A DNA stretch of 64,000 bases from G963662905 sp963676725 (lineage in GTDB: Bacteria > Bacteroidota > Bacteroidia > Bacteroidales > WRLA01): assembly GCA_963676725.1 (NCBI GenBank), contig OY781463.1, positions 2,728,001 through 2,792,000 of the forward strand, given 5' to 3'. The notes below the pieces were generated by a model. It made no database searches, had not been told where the DNA came from, and saw only the letters and a program-made list of their open reading frames with translations. Below, piece after piece: positions 34,533-43,805 of the stretch. How positions within the stretch are numbered: the first letter of the stretch is position 1; each line of letters begins with the position of its first letter. The translations under genes and the position numbers were made by a program.

Positions 34533-36311
34533 TTATGGTATCGGAATGCGAACAATAAACCTGGAGCCTTTTTCTTTTATGCTCTCCACATTTATATCGC
34601 CACCATGCTGCTCGGCAAACTCTTTGCACAAGAGCAGACCGAGACCAGTACCCGTTTCATTATCTGTTCCCGGCATACTTTCAATGTTCCCAATCTGGAA
34701 TAGTTTTGTTCGAATTTCATCAGTCATTCCAATTCCATTATCTGAAACTGTGATAAAAACATCATGAGCCTTTTTATCCACATCAATATTGATTTCACCG
34801 CCTTCGAGGGAATATTTTATTGCATTAGAGAGAAGGTTGCGAAGAATAGCCCGAATCATATTTTCGTCAGCGACAAATTCGATTTCGTCAAAATTAAAAT
34901 GAATTTGTATTTTCTTTTTTTCTGCTGCTGAACGCAATAGGCTTACAACATCTTCAATAGACTCATTTAAATAATGCTTCATGGGCGAAAAATGAATTCT
35001 TCCTGTTTGTACCCGAGCCCATTCCAAAAGATTATCAAGGAGGTTCAGGCTACGAATTGCAGTATTATTGAGGTGCCGGCTAATACGGTCAATATCTTCG
35101 CACTCTTTGTCTTTGCTTTTTTGCACTAATAATTCGCTATAGCCGAGAATACTATTAAAGGGAGACCTAAGGTCGTGCGCAATCACAGAGAACAATAAAT
35201 CTTTTGTTGCATTCAATTCTTTCAGTTCTTTCGCCCGATCCTGAAGCATTTGATAGCTGCGACTATTCTGCAAGGCGATTGCGGCATAATCACCAAAAGC
35301 AGCAGCAAGTTGGGCATCATGCTCATTAAAATCGCCATCTTTACAGGCCATTCCCATAATGCCTACGGTTTTTCCATCAATATTTAAAGGGCTGAACAGG
35401 ACATTCCGCAGCGCCATATGGCCTTTAGGCATAAAATTCACCCATTCACTTTTCATAAAGTCATTATCAAAAACAACTTTCCCACTATAATACGCCTCAG
35501 CGCGCAAACCACGCACCGGCATTGGCAGTTCAGGGTTTACCGTACAAGGCATTCCACCGTCTTCAAGAAACAAGAGTTCGTTCTCTTCTCCGTCATCAGA
35601 CAATAATGCTACATAACCGGCTCTAGCTCCAATAGAGCGGGCACAAGCATCAAAAATATGCTTTGCTGTTTTTGTAAAATCCTCACTTTTCAGTATAGTA
35701 TTTGCAGCTGCAAGAAGTTCCGATATTTCTTTCTCCCTTAACTTTAATTGGTTAAGGGATTTCATCAACTCCGTTCTACTATGCTCCAAGGAATTTTCTA
35801 TTCTTTTCTGTTCGCTGATATCACGGAATTCAGCAACACGAATCGTTCTCTGCTGAAAAGGAATATTTTTTGCACGGATTTCAAGATCAAAAGTCTTTCC
35901 ATTTTTGCTCCTACCAATGGAAAAATATGGTTCTTCTGACTCATTCTTTATATGATTACTCACATGATCTCGTTCTTGCTCAGCAATAAGCAGCAAGACG
36001 TCCATTCCTTTGATTTCTGCTTCATCATAAGCAAACAGATCACAAAGGCTATGATTAAAATCCAGTATTACACCCTGATCATGGACAGCGATCCCGCCAA
36101 AAGACGCATTCGTCAATGTTTTGAAACGTGATTCGCTTTCCTGAAGCATTTGTGTTAATTCTGTTTGCTTTTTTAGAGCTTGATCATATTGCTGTTCATG
36201 TTTCTCTTGATAGCGAATCAATTCTTCTACAATCCCATCTGTATTAATATTCGGCAGAAGTTCAGGATTCAATCCATTTTTCTCGAGAATTTCCCTAATT
36301 TTTTTTCGCAT
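34533..36311 (-). CDS. PAS-GAF sensor histidine kinase
   Basis: 592 residues from the ATG at 36311, which has GGAGAAA seven bases upstream; a TTG five codons earlier is less likely. Domains: N-terminal coiled coil (about 25-60), PAS (about 62-175, FGGIAVHDQGVILDFNHSLCDLF), GAF (about 205-365), HisKA with the phospho-acceptor in FSVIAHDLRSPFNSILGYSE, and HATPase_c with NLLSNAIKYS, DNGIGM and GTGLGLLLCKEF. No transmembrane segment, so it senses a cytoplasmic signal. It is followed downstream only by the 280-bp repeats, and no response regulator is adjacent, so it is an orphan kinase. Confidence 0.9.
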   Translation of the reverse strand: MRKKIREILEKNGLNPELLPNINTDGIVEELIRYQEKHEQQYDQALKKQTELTQMLQESESRFKTLTNASFGGIAVHDQGVILDFNHSLCDLFAYDEAEIKGMDVLLLIAEQERDHVSNHIKNESEEPYFSIGRSKNGKTFDLEIRAKNIPFQQRTIRVAEFRDISEQKRIENSLEHSRTELMKSLNQLKLREKEISELLAAANTILKSEDFTKTAKHIFDACARSIGARAGYVALLSDDGEENELLFLEDGGMPCTVNPELPMPVRGLRAEAYYSGKVVFDNDFMKSEWVNFMPKGHMALRNVLFSPLNIDGKTVGIMGMACKDGDFNEHDAQLAAAFGDYAAIALQNSRSYQMLQDRAKELKELNATKDLLFSVIAHDLRSPFNSILGYSELLVQKSKDKECEDIDRISRHLNNTAIRSLNLLDNLLEWARVQTGRIHFSPMKHYLNESIEDVVSLLRSAAEKKKIQIHFNFDEIEFVADENMIRAILRNLLSNAIKYSLEGGEINIDVDKKAHDVFITVSDNGIGMTDEIRTKLFQIGNIESMPGTDNETGTGLGLLLCKEFAEQHGGDINVESIKEKGSRFIVRIPIP

Positions 36312-36440
36312 AATATTTCTCCACAAAGTATTCTATTATTAATCAAGCACAAAACACATATCCTGATGACGATAGATCAACAAATTAACTCCATTAAAAT
36401 TTGAGCTACTCTTCGACAGATATTGTATTTTGTATTAATC

Positions 36441-39400
36441 TCACACATATTTTTTAATCTTTCTTAATAAACTATCTTTTTGCACCGGCTTTTGGATATA
36501 GTCCGTGCATCCGGCTTCAATGGTTTTTTCTCTATCACCACTTAGGGCATAAGCTGTTTGCGCAATAATTGGCAATTCGGGACGAAAAAGACGAATAGCC
36601 CTTGTTGCTTCATAACCATCCATTTTAGGCAATTTTATATCCATCAGCACCAAGTCAATATCATCATGCTCCCGAACAAAGTCCACGGCAATTTGTCCAT
36701 TTTCTGCAAAAGAGACCGTCTTGCATAGATCATCCAATATATTCGCCAGGTATTCTCTGGCTATTTCATCATCTTCCACTACCAGAATATGGAGATGACT
36801 TAATTTTTCCATATTTTTATCGGCACATACTTCCTGTTCCGGTATTGGCTTTATTTCGCAGCATTCCTCATAAGGGATTTTCAAATAGAAACAGGAGCCC
36901 TTTCCTTCCTCAGAAGCCAAGCTAATGGATCCCCCAAGCAATTCGGCATAAGCTTTAGCTATGGACAGCCCGAGACCTGCACCTTCAATTGCCTTGGTAT
37001 AATCGAGGTCAACCTGATTAAAGCGGTTAAATATAAAATCCTGTTTATCAGTAGGAACACCAATACCTGTATCCTTTACAAATACTTCAATACACTCCTG
37101 CCCCATTTCTTGGCATTTGATCAAATGATAACCAAATTCCACGCTTCCTTTTTGCGTATATTTTATAGCATTTTTAAGAAGGTTGATCAGGATTGCGTTA
37201 AATTTATCCATATCTGTGCGGGTAAACACTTCAATTTGATTCTTTATTAGCTTCAATTCCAATCCTTTCAGGGCGGCTTCCGGAGCAAAGAAGGAGTAAT
37301 GGAATTCCATTTGCTCCTTTAAATTCATTTCGCTTAGGCTTATATCGACCTGCCCGGCTTCGATACGGGAAATATCTATTAAATCATTGATAATTGCCAG
37401 CATTCGTTTTCCACTTCGTTCTATAATCCCAACAAAGTGATGCATATCGTCCCCGCTTACTTCAGGTTCTTTGAGTAGCTGGGCAAAGCCCAAGATCCCA
37501 TTCATAGGTGTTCTGATTTCATGGCTCATATTGGCGAGGAAGGCAGATTTCAAGCGATCGCTTTCTTCCGCTTTTTCTTTGGCATTTTTTAAAGCTTCCA
37601 TACTTTGGATACGCTCAATAAATACGCCAATATTAAAGGCAATAAGTTCCAAAACCTCAAGATCTTTCTGAGTATAAGCATCGCTATTTTTATAATCCTG
37701 AATAGCAATTACCCCAAAGACTTCATTTAGTGATGCATTAAATAAAGGGGCTCCCATCCAAACAGGCGATGGTTCGCCAATAAGTTTTAAATCTTCATCC
37801 TGTTTGATTGTTTGCTCAAATTCATCAGTGATTAGCTGTCCTTTTCCTTTTCTCCGCACCAAATCGGTAAGGCTTCCATGCAGTTTCGCAGGCACCCCGC
37901 TCTCATAATCTTCGAGTTCATCGCGATGATATGGAAAAGAATACGCATCCAAATCTTTATGATAAAGAGCTACATAAAAGTTCTTTGATTCGAGAACTGT
38001 AGCAATTTGCTGATGCACATTTGCCAAAAAAGCATTCAAATCGGTATGGAGCAATGAGCCCCTAGATATGGCATACAACACACTTTGAATCCTTTCGAGA
38101 CGTCTTCTGGTGGTAATATCCCGAGCAAGCATTATTATATGAGGCTCATTATTGAGTTCAATAACAGAAGCAGACAATAAGCCATTAACAGTAAATCCAT
38201 TTTTTGTTCGAAAAGCAGCTTCCATATTTATAACAACGCCCTTATTTTTAAGAACCCTTATCAATTGGAGGCGTTCATTGTCATCTTCCCAAATTCCAAG
38301 TTCCTCAGCGGTTTTTCCAATAATATCTTCTTCTTCATATCCCATTACCTTAGTGTAGCCTGTATTAATGGTAGTAAACAAACCATCTCTTAATCTAGTA
38401 ATGGAAATAGGATCGGGACTGGTTAAAAACGCCTTACGAAATTTCTCTTCACTTTGCTTTAAGAGTGCGTCATGGGCCATACGTTCTGAAATATCGCGTG
38501 TAAGAACCGACGCACCAATAACTTCCTTTGCGTGGTAAATTGGATTGATGCTTATTTCAAAAGAAGCATGCTGTCCGGTGGGCATTTCATATGTATCAAT
38601 CTCTATAATTGACCGCCCTTGAAAAGCTTCATTATAGCGCCGGATCCATTTCTCTTTCTCTTTTTCCGAAACACATTCTGTTATATTCTGCCCCCGTTTT
38701 AGTTTATGCCCTGAATAAGCCACGAAATCCTCATAAAAGCGCGAGTTAAATGTTAACAAACGATATGTTTTATCAACAGCCCAAATATTTCCATCATAGC
38801 TTTCGATTACGGAATGCAGGTTGGCTTCATGTTCGGCAAGCTTCTGTTTGTCCCTTTCTTGTTCGGTGATATCGCTAATAATGCCGGCAAAAGCAATCAC
38901 TTCCTGATCATCGAGTATTGGCATTCTTCTGATTTCATAAATCCGCTCATTATGCGATTCAATGGTCATCAAAGGGGTCTTTCTTTTCTGGATATCCCGA
39001 TATATTTTCTCTATCCTTTTAGCATCTTCATAGGGCATCAAATCATAGTCGTTCAGACCAAGCAATTCATCAACACTTTTTCCATAGAATGCTGCATTAG
39101 AAGTATTTGTAAGAATATAAGTCAGGGAAACATCTTTCATAAAGAACAAATAGGGACTAGAATTAATAAATAGTTTAAAATTCCTATCGCTATCTTTTAA
39201 GGCTTTTTCTGTTTCCTTTCTGTCAGTAATATCAGAAACAGAGATAATACCTGCATTTTGCCCCTGAAACAGGATTGATGTCCCATTTAAAAGCACCCAT
39301 TTCACCTTGCCCGATTTAGTAATAATTTTAAATTCATAACTCTTCGGGGCATTATTTGATGACTGACGCTGTTGACCATATAAACGCACTTTTTCCTGGT

Positions 39401-41045
39401 CTTCGGGATGCACAAAGCACCAAAAATCCATAGTAAGTAATTCCTCAGCAGTATATTCAGTAATTACTGAAGCAGCATGATTTGTATACACCCATTTATT
39501 GTTCTGAAAGATCATCACAGCAGCCGGAAGGGCTTCGGACAGATTTCGGAATTTTGCTTCACTCTCCAAGAGTTCTTTTTCGACTTTCTTTAAGACAGAA
39601 ATATCTTTCACGAAAGAAAAAGAACCTTCAAGCTCTCCATCATCCCCCATTATTGTTGTTGCATTGGACAGAACATCAATATTTTTACCATCTTTTCTGC
39701 GGATCGCTATTTCATAGGTTCTATGCTTGCTGAATTCTATTTGTGAAGTTTGCTGCTTTATAATCGCTAAATTCTTTTCATCAAAAAAATCAAAAGGTTT
39801 TTTGCCAATTATTTCTTCCCGGCTATATCCGAGCATATCGCATAAAGCCTGATTCACTTCAATTGTCGTCCGATTTTTATCAAGCATCCAGAAACCTTCT
39901 GAAGTACTTTCAAGGAGCCTTTGGTATTTTTTCTCGGTGGCATGCCGGGCTTCTTCATTTTTTTTCAGGAAACTCAGATCCCTAATCGATGTAACTCGAA
40001 TATCCTTACCCTCAAATAGCATTTGCTTCGCCTGAATTTCAGCCGGAAAAACTGTTCCATCCTTGCGCAATGCCATTACTTCATATGGTTCAAGCGATTT
40101 TTTTTGCATCATTTCCTTTACAAGAGGACGATCTTTTGGCGTAATCCATTCACTGCCGTGCCTGCCAATAGCTTCCGACAAACTATATCCAAACAGTTCC
40201 CCTGCAGCATCATTCTGATCGATACAAATACCCTCTTCAGAAAGAAAAACAGCTTCAAAAGCGGCTTCAGAAAAACAACGATTTCTGGCTTCAGAATCGA
40301 TTAAGTATTGCCTAAGCTGCTTTTGTTCCGTAACATCCTGAAATACACAATAGGTTTGAAGACTCCCCTCATCTTTATTTGAATTTACACAGCCATCGAA
40401 GCGTACATCAAGATAATATCCCATTTTATGACGGAGGCGAAATTCCATTCCATGCACCTCTCCCTCTTTTTTAAATTCAGAAAAAGCATTTATAAATTTG
40501 GTCTCAAAACCTTTATGAAGGAATTCCTTAAAATTTTTACCAATAACCTCTTCTTTTGTATAGGCTGTAAGCCTTAACCATTCGTCATTTACATCGATAA
40601 AATTGCCATGAGTATCTAATGATTGGAATGGCAGTGGTGCATTTTTAAAAAGAGCATCATATTTAAAAAGGGTCTTGTTCAATTCAATGTTCAGGTCGTA
40701 CTTTCGCAGCAATTCCTTGATTTTAAACGATATTTCTGCTGGACTTGTCAATTTTATGAAGTAATCAACAAATTCGAATAGGCCCAATTCTTCCTGTACG
40801 GATTCAAAATCATCACATAAAATAAGTACAGGCACTTTTAGATATTCCTTTGGCAGGCTTATACCGGCTTCTTTGATAAGTAATAGCGGGAGCTGCAGGG
40901 GCAAATCCTTCGCCAAAGGAAAGAATTGCACCTCTGCACCTAAATCTCTGAGTGCTTGCTCACATAAACGATGATCATCCTTGCTAATATTAAGTGTGTA
41001 TATAAATCGATCTTTTTGTGCAACTTGAGTTTTTTGTATAGTCAT
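36441..41045 (-). CDS. Large hybrid histidine kinase with seven PAS domains, GAF and receiver
   Basis: 1534 residues, cytoplasmic. The N-terminal 130 residues look like a degenerate receiver domain (VPVLILCDDF, LFEFVDYFIKL). Seven PAS domains follow in tandem between about 145 and 1000, each closing with a D-I-(T/S)-E-like linker (QDVTEQKQ, SDITDRKE, SDITEQER, TRDISERM, ARDITTRR). A GAF domain (about 1010-1165) precedes HisKA (FLANMSHEIRTPMNGILGF), HATPase_c (NLLKNAIKYT, DTGIGV, GAGLGLSIAKAY) and a C-terminal receiver (ILVVEDDEIAREY, VLMDIKLPKMDGYEATR, IIAQTAYALSGD, YIQKPV). The phospho-acceptor Asp is in LMDIKLP. It may hand phosphate to an unlinked HPt protein. Confidence 0.92.
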   Translation of the reverse strand: MTIQKTQVAQKDRFIYTLNISKDDHRLCEQALRDLGAEVQFFPLAKDLPLQLPLLLIKEAGISLPKEYLKVPVLILCDDFESVQEELGLFEFVDYFIKLTSPAEISFKIKELLRKYDLNIELNKTLFKYDALFKNAPLPFQSLDTHGNFIDVNDEWLRLTAYTKEEVIGKNFKEFLHKGFETKFINAFSEFKKEGEVHGMEFRLRHKMGYYLDVRFDGCVNSNKDEGSLQTYCVFQDVTEQKQLRQYLIDSEARNRCFSEAAFEAVFLSEEGICIDQNDAAGELFGYSLSEAIGRHGSEWITPKDRPLVKEMMQKKSLEPYEVMALRKDGTVFPAEIQAKQMLFEGKDIRVTSIRDLSFLKKNEEARHATEKKYQRLLESTSEGFWMLDKNRTTIEVNQALCDMLGYSREEIIGKKPFDFFDEKNLAIIKQQTSQIEFSKHRTYEIAIRRKDGKNIDVLSNATTIMGDDGELEGSFSFVKDISVLKKVEKELLESEAKFRNLSEALPAAVMIFQNNKWVYTNHAASVITEYTAEELLTMDFWCFVHPEDQEKVRLYGQQRQSSNNAPKSYEFKIITKSGKVKWVLLNGTSILFQGQNAGIISVSDITDRKETEKALKDSDRNFKLFINSSPYLFFMKDVSLTYILTNTSNAAFYGKSVDELLGLNDYDLMPYEDAKRIEKIYRDIQKRKTPLMTIESHNERIYEIRRMPILDDQEVIAFAGIISDITEQERDKQKLAEHEANLHSVIESYDGNIWAVDKTYRLLTFNSRFYEDFVAYSGHKLKRGQNITECVSEKEKEKWIRRYNEAFQGRSIIEIDTYEMPTGQHASFEISINPIYHAKEVIGASVLTRDISERMAHDALLKQSEEKFRKAFLTSPDPISITRLRDGLFTTINTGYTKVMGYEEEDIIGKTAEELGIWEDDNERLQLIRVLKNKGVVINMEAAFRTKNGFTVNGLLSASVIELNNEPHIIMLARDITTRRRLERIQSVLYAISRGSLLHTDLNAFLANVHQQIATVLESKNFYVALYHKDLDAYSFPYHRDELEDYESGVPAKLHGSLTDLVRRKGKGQLITDEFEQTIKQDEDLKLIGEPSPVWMGAPLFNASLNEVFGVIAIQDYKNSDAYTQKDLEVLELIAFNIGVFIERIQSMEALKNAKEKAEESDRLKSAFLANMSHEIRTPMNGILGFAQLLKEPEVSGDDMHHFVGIIERSGKRMLAIINDLIDISRIEAGQVDISLSEMNLKEQMEFHYSFFAPEAALKGLELKLIKNQIEVFTRTDMDKFNAILINLLKNAIKYTQKGSVEFGYHLIKCQEMGQECIEVFVKDTGIGVPTDKQDFIFNRFNQVDLDYTKAIEGAGLGLSIAKAYAELLGGSISLASEEGKGSCFYLKIPYEECCEIKPIPEQEVCADKNMEKLSHLHILVVEDDEIAREYLANILDDLCKTVSFAENGQIAVDFVREHDDIDLVLMDIKLPKMDGYEATRAIRLFRPELPIIAQTAYALSGDREKTIEAGCTDYIQKPVQKDSLLRKIKKYV

Positions 41046-41198
41046 CTCGATCTGGTCTTAAGGGGTAAATATAAGGATTTTTTCAAGAAAAACAGAATCT
41101 CAGCGAACAGAATTTCTTCCACCATTGCTCAATATTTCTGAAAATAAGAAAGATGTATAATACAGAATTTCAATCAACAAACGCCTATTTATCTTGCT

Positions 41199-43505
41199 CT
41201 AATTTATATCGAGCACTTCGATATGTATTTCACTACTTCTTCCCCGATCGTCGGTACACACAATTTTTAATGTACCTTTCGATGGGGAGAAAAACAGGCT
41301 TTCTTTCTTTTCCACCGATCCAACAAACTCATTATCAACAAACCAAAAGACTTTATGCACATCAGCAGCGGCATTGCACATTAGTGCTATTTTTTGGCTT
41401 GCATCGGGAAGAATATAACGCATACGGTCTTGAGGGCTTATTATTTGTGGTTTATTTCCGTCAGAAATTCTGCTGCATAAAGAGTTATGCGGAGGAACCT
41501 TGGCTATAATCATGCCCTGATCCTCATAAAAACGAATCAATTCCGCATCCGGATTTGGATACCATTTTTGCTTATAGCCTCTTTCGGGTAAGCACCAGGA
41601 ACAATAGCTCATCGTTTCCTCCTCATCCACAAACACAGCTTTTTGTACGTCACAAACATGCATATCGGATACTGTTGGAATATACATATCCATAACTAAA
41701 TGATCACAATGCTCTGTTGGCAAGAGTCCGGATTCCTCACACAACATTCGATATGATAATGTTTTAGGTGCAGCAAACCAGTTCGCCTTTTGATTATTAT
41801 CTATTGCATTAAAAATGGAAAACAATAAAGGCGATGCAAAATTTGCACCATTGAGTGTGGCAATACTACTGCCTTTAAAATCGCCAATCCAGACTCCAAT
41901 GGTATAATTTTTATTGTAGCCAATGCTCCAGGCATCATGGCGACCAAATGAGGTACCTGTTTTCCAAGCTATTGGAGGTAAATTTGATGTGTTTCTATAG
42001 GCTGTGGGCAGATCCGGGCGATCGTGTTGGGTAAGTATATCCGTTATCATATATGCCGCCGCTGCACTCAATATGCTATCAGCTGTCTCTTCGGTCTGAT
42101 GTCGCAATAATCCCAATGGAATAAGCTTACCTTCATTGGCCAAAACGCTATATAACTGAACCAACTCCATCAGGGTGGTTCCGCATCCGCCGAGAATCAC
42201 AGAAAGCCCTAATTTATTTTTATCCGCATAAATACGACTGCATTTCGCTTTATTTAATGCTTCCAAAAAATCGTTCAAACCATAATCCCTTAATAAGCGC
42301 ACTGCGGGTACATTTAAAGACTGCGCTAATGCCTCTGCTGCAGGAATCATTCCCCTGTATTTATGATCGTAGTTTTCCGGCGACCAAGCCCCTAATTCCA
42401 ATGGCAAATCCATAATTTTGCGCAAAGGAGTAATCATACCCTTATCCATACACAAGCCGTACAAAAATGGCTTGAGCGTACTTCCCGGCGAACGAACAGC
42501 GATTGCCCCATCTACTTCACCCTGATGAGCAGCATCATAAAAATCCACAGAACCCTGATATGCAATGATTTCATGCGACCGATTATCTAAAACAACAACT
42601 GCCGAATTTACAGGGCCATACAATCTGTAACGCCCAATATGGCTCTGCATCATCGAAGAAACTGCATACTGAACATTCATATCAATCGCACTATAAAGCT
42701 CCGTTTTATTAGGAAATTTGCCACGCAAATAGCGCGCAAAATGAGGAATTTCATTGGGTCTGCTCCTACGTTTTGCCGGTAAAGGCTCGCTATCTTCCAT
42801 CTCCTGACGGCTAATAATACCATCAGAATACAAACGATGAAGCCATTGATTTCGTTTTGCTAATAAGGCTTTAGGATTTTCAAAGCGAAAAGCATTGGGT
42901 TGATTTGGGATGAGCATCAGGCTGGTAAGCTGACCCGTACTCAAATTTTGCGGCAAACAGCCATAATAAAACCATGACGCAGTTTTTACACCTTCAATAT
43001 TTCCACCATAGGGTAGGTGGTTCAAATAGAGATTGATAATTTCCTCTTTGCTGTAATGCAGCTCCAACTGGAGGGCATGCCACATTTCCTTGATTTTATT
43101 CGTATAATTTCTGGGTGCCGGCTCCAGCATTCGCGCCAATTGCATCGTTATAGTACTTGCCCCTGAAGTGATTTCTCCTGAAATAATATTTCCGCTCAAA
43201 GCACGCAATACGGCAAAAGGGTTTATACCGGGATGGTAATAAAAATACCGATCTTCCTTATAAAGCAACATCTTTTTTAACTGAGGGCTGATGTCGGAAG
43301 AATGCGCCGGAAAACGCCATCGATCCTCCTCATTCAGATCCGCATAAATAATCCTGCCGCTTTGGTCATAAATCAAATGGGAAAAACGCTCGGGCACCTG
43401 AAAGGGCGCAAAAACATCAGAAACAAGAAGAAGAAGTACAAAACAGGCAAAAATGCCGCTTGCGTATATATAAAAGCCAAATATCTTTCCAAAAACCTTC
43501 TTCAT
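41199..43505 (-). CDS. pbpC: Penicillin-binding protein 1C
   Basis: 768 residues from the ATG at 43505 (MKKVFGKIFGFYIYASGIF), which gives the expected short cytoplasmic start and TM helix; the frame is open for 54 codons further upstream, but those residues are not family-like. Glycosyltransferase (GT51): LYKEDRYFYYHPGINPF, SGASTITMQLARML and IINLYLNHLPYGG. Transpeptidase: SPGSTLKPF (catalytic Ser), SLNVPAVRLL and WKTGTSFGRHDAW. The C-terminal 90 residues are the PBP1C-specific domain. It polymerises and cross-links peptidoglycan at the inner membrane. The alpha-2-macroglobulin gene that often accompanies pbpC is not here. Confidence 0.92.
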   Translation of the reverse strand: MKKVFGKIFGFYIYASGIFACFVLLLLVSDVFAPFQVPERFSHLIYDQSGRIIYADLNEEDRWRFPAHSSDISPQLKKMLLYKEDRYFYYHPGINPFAVLRALSGNIISGEITSGASTITMQLARMLEPAPRNYTNKIKEMWHALQLELHYSKEEIINLYLNHLPYGGNIEGVKTASWFYYGCLPQNLSTGQLTSLMLIPNQPNAFRFENPKALLAKRNQWLHRLYSDGIISRQEMEDSEPLPAKRRSRPNEIPHFARYLRGKFPNKTELYSAIDMNVQYAVSSMMQSHIGRYRLYGPVNSAVVVLDNRSHEIIAYQGSVDFYDAAHQGEVDGAIAVRSPGSTLKPFLYGLCMDKGMITPLRKIMDLPLELGAWSPENYDHKYRGMIPAAEALAQSLNVPAVRLLRDYGLNDFLEALNKAKCSRIYADKNKLGLSVILGGCGTTLMELVQLYSVLANEGKLIPLGLLRHQTEETADSILSAAAAYMITDILTQHDRPDLPTAYRNTSNLPPIAWKTGTSFGRHDAWSIGYNKNYTIGVWIGDFKGSSIATLNGANFASPLLFSIFNAIDNNQKANWFAAPKTLSYRMLCEESGLLPTEHCDHLVMDMYIPTVSDMHVCDVQKAVFVDEEETMSYCSWCLPERGYKQKWYPNPDAELIRFYEDQGMIIAKVPPHNSLCSRISDGNKPQIISPQDRMRYILPDASQKIALMCNAAADVHKVFWFVDNEFVGSVEKKESLFFSPSKGTLKIVCTDDRGRSSEIHIEVLDIN

Positions 43506-43805
43506 TATGCCTACGAATGTATGAAAATCTTCTTTGAAACAGACATCCACTTCAGATGAAAAGCTCAATGCCATTTTCAAATAAGCCGGAAGCACTTTCA
43601 GAATCAAAGCTCTATCCAATGCAAATTTTCTATATTTGCAGATTGTTTTAAAAGCATTGTTTTTCACAATTGAACGAACGATTTTTTTGAGCGAAAAATT
43701 TTTCCGGAATATCCTCAGAGGTTTTTCCTTTGAAAACGAAAAGGATCATGAAAATATTCACGCAATAAATAAAATCTTAAAAGCCATTAAACAAGACTTT
43801 CATAT

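Noticed and set aside
43506..43667. 54-residue N-terminal extension of PBP1C
   Set aside because: Residues before MKKVFGKIF do not fit the family and would place a long segment ahead of the membrane anchor.
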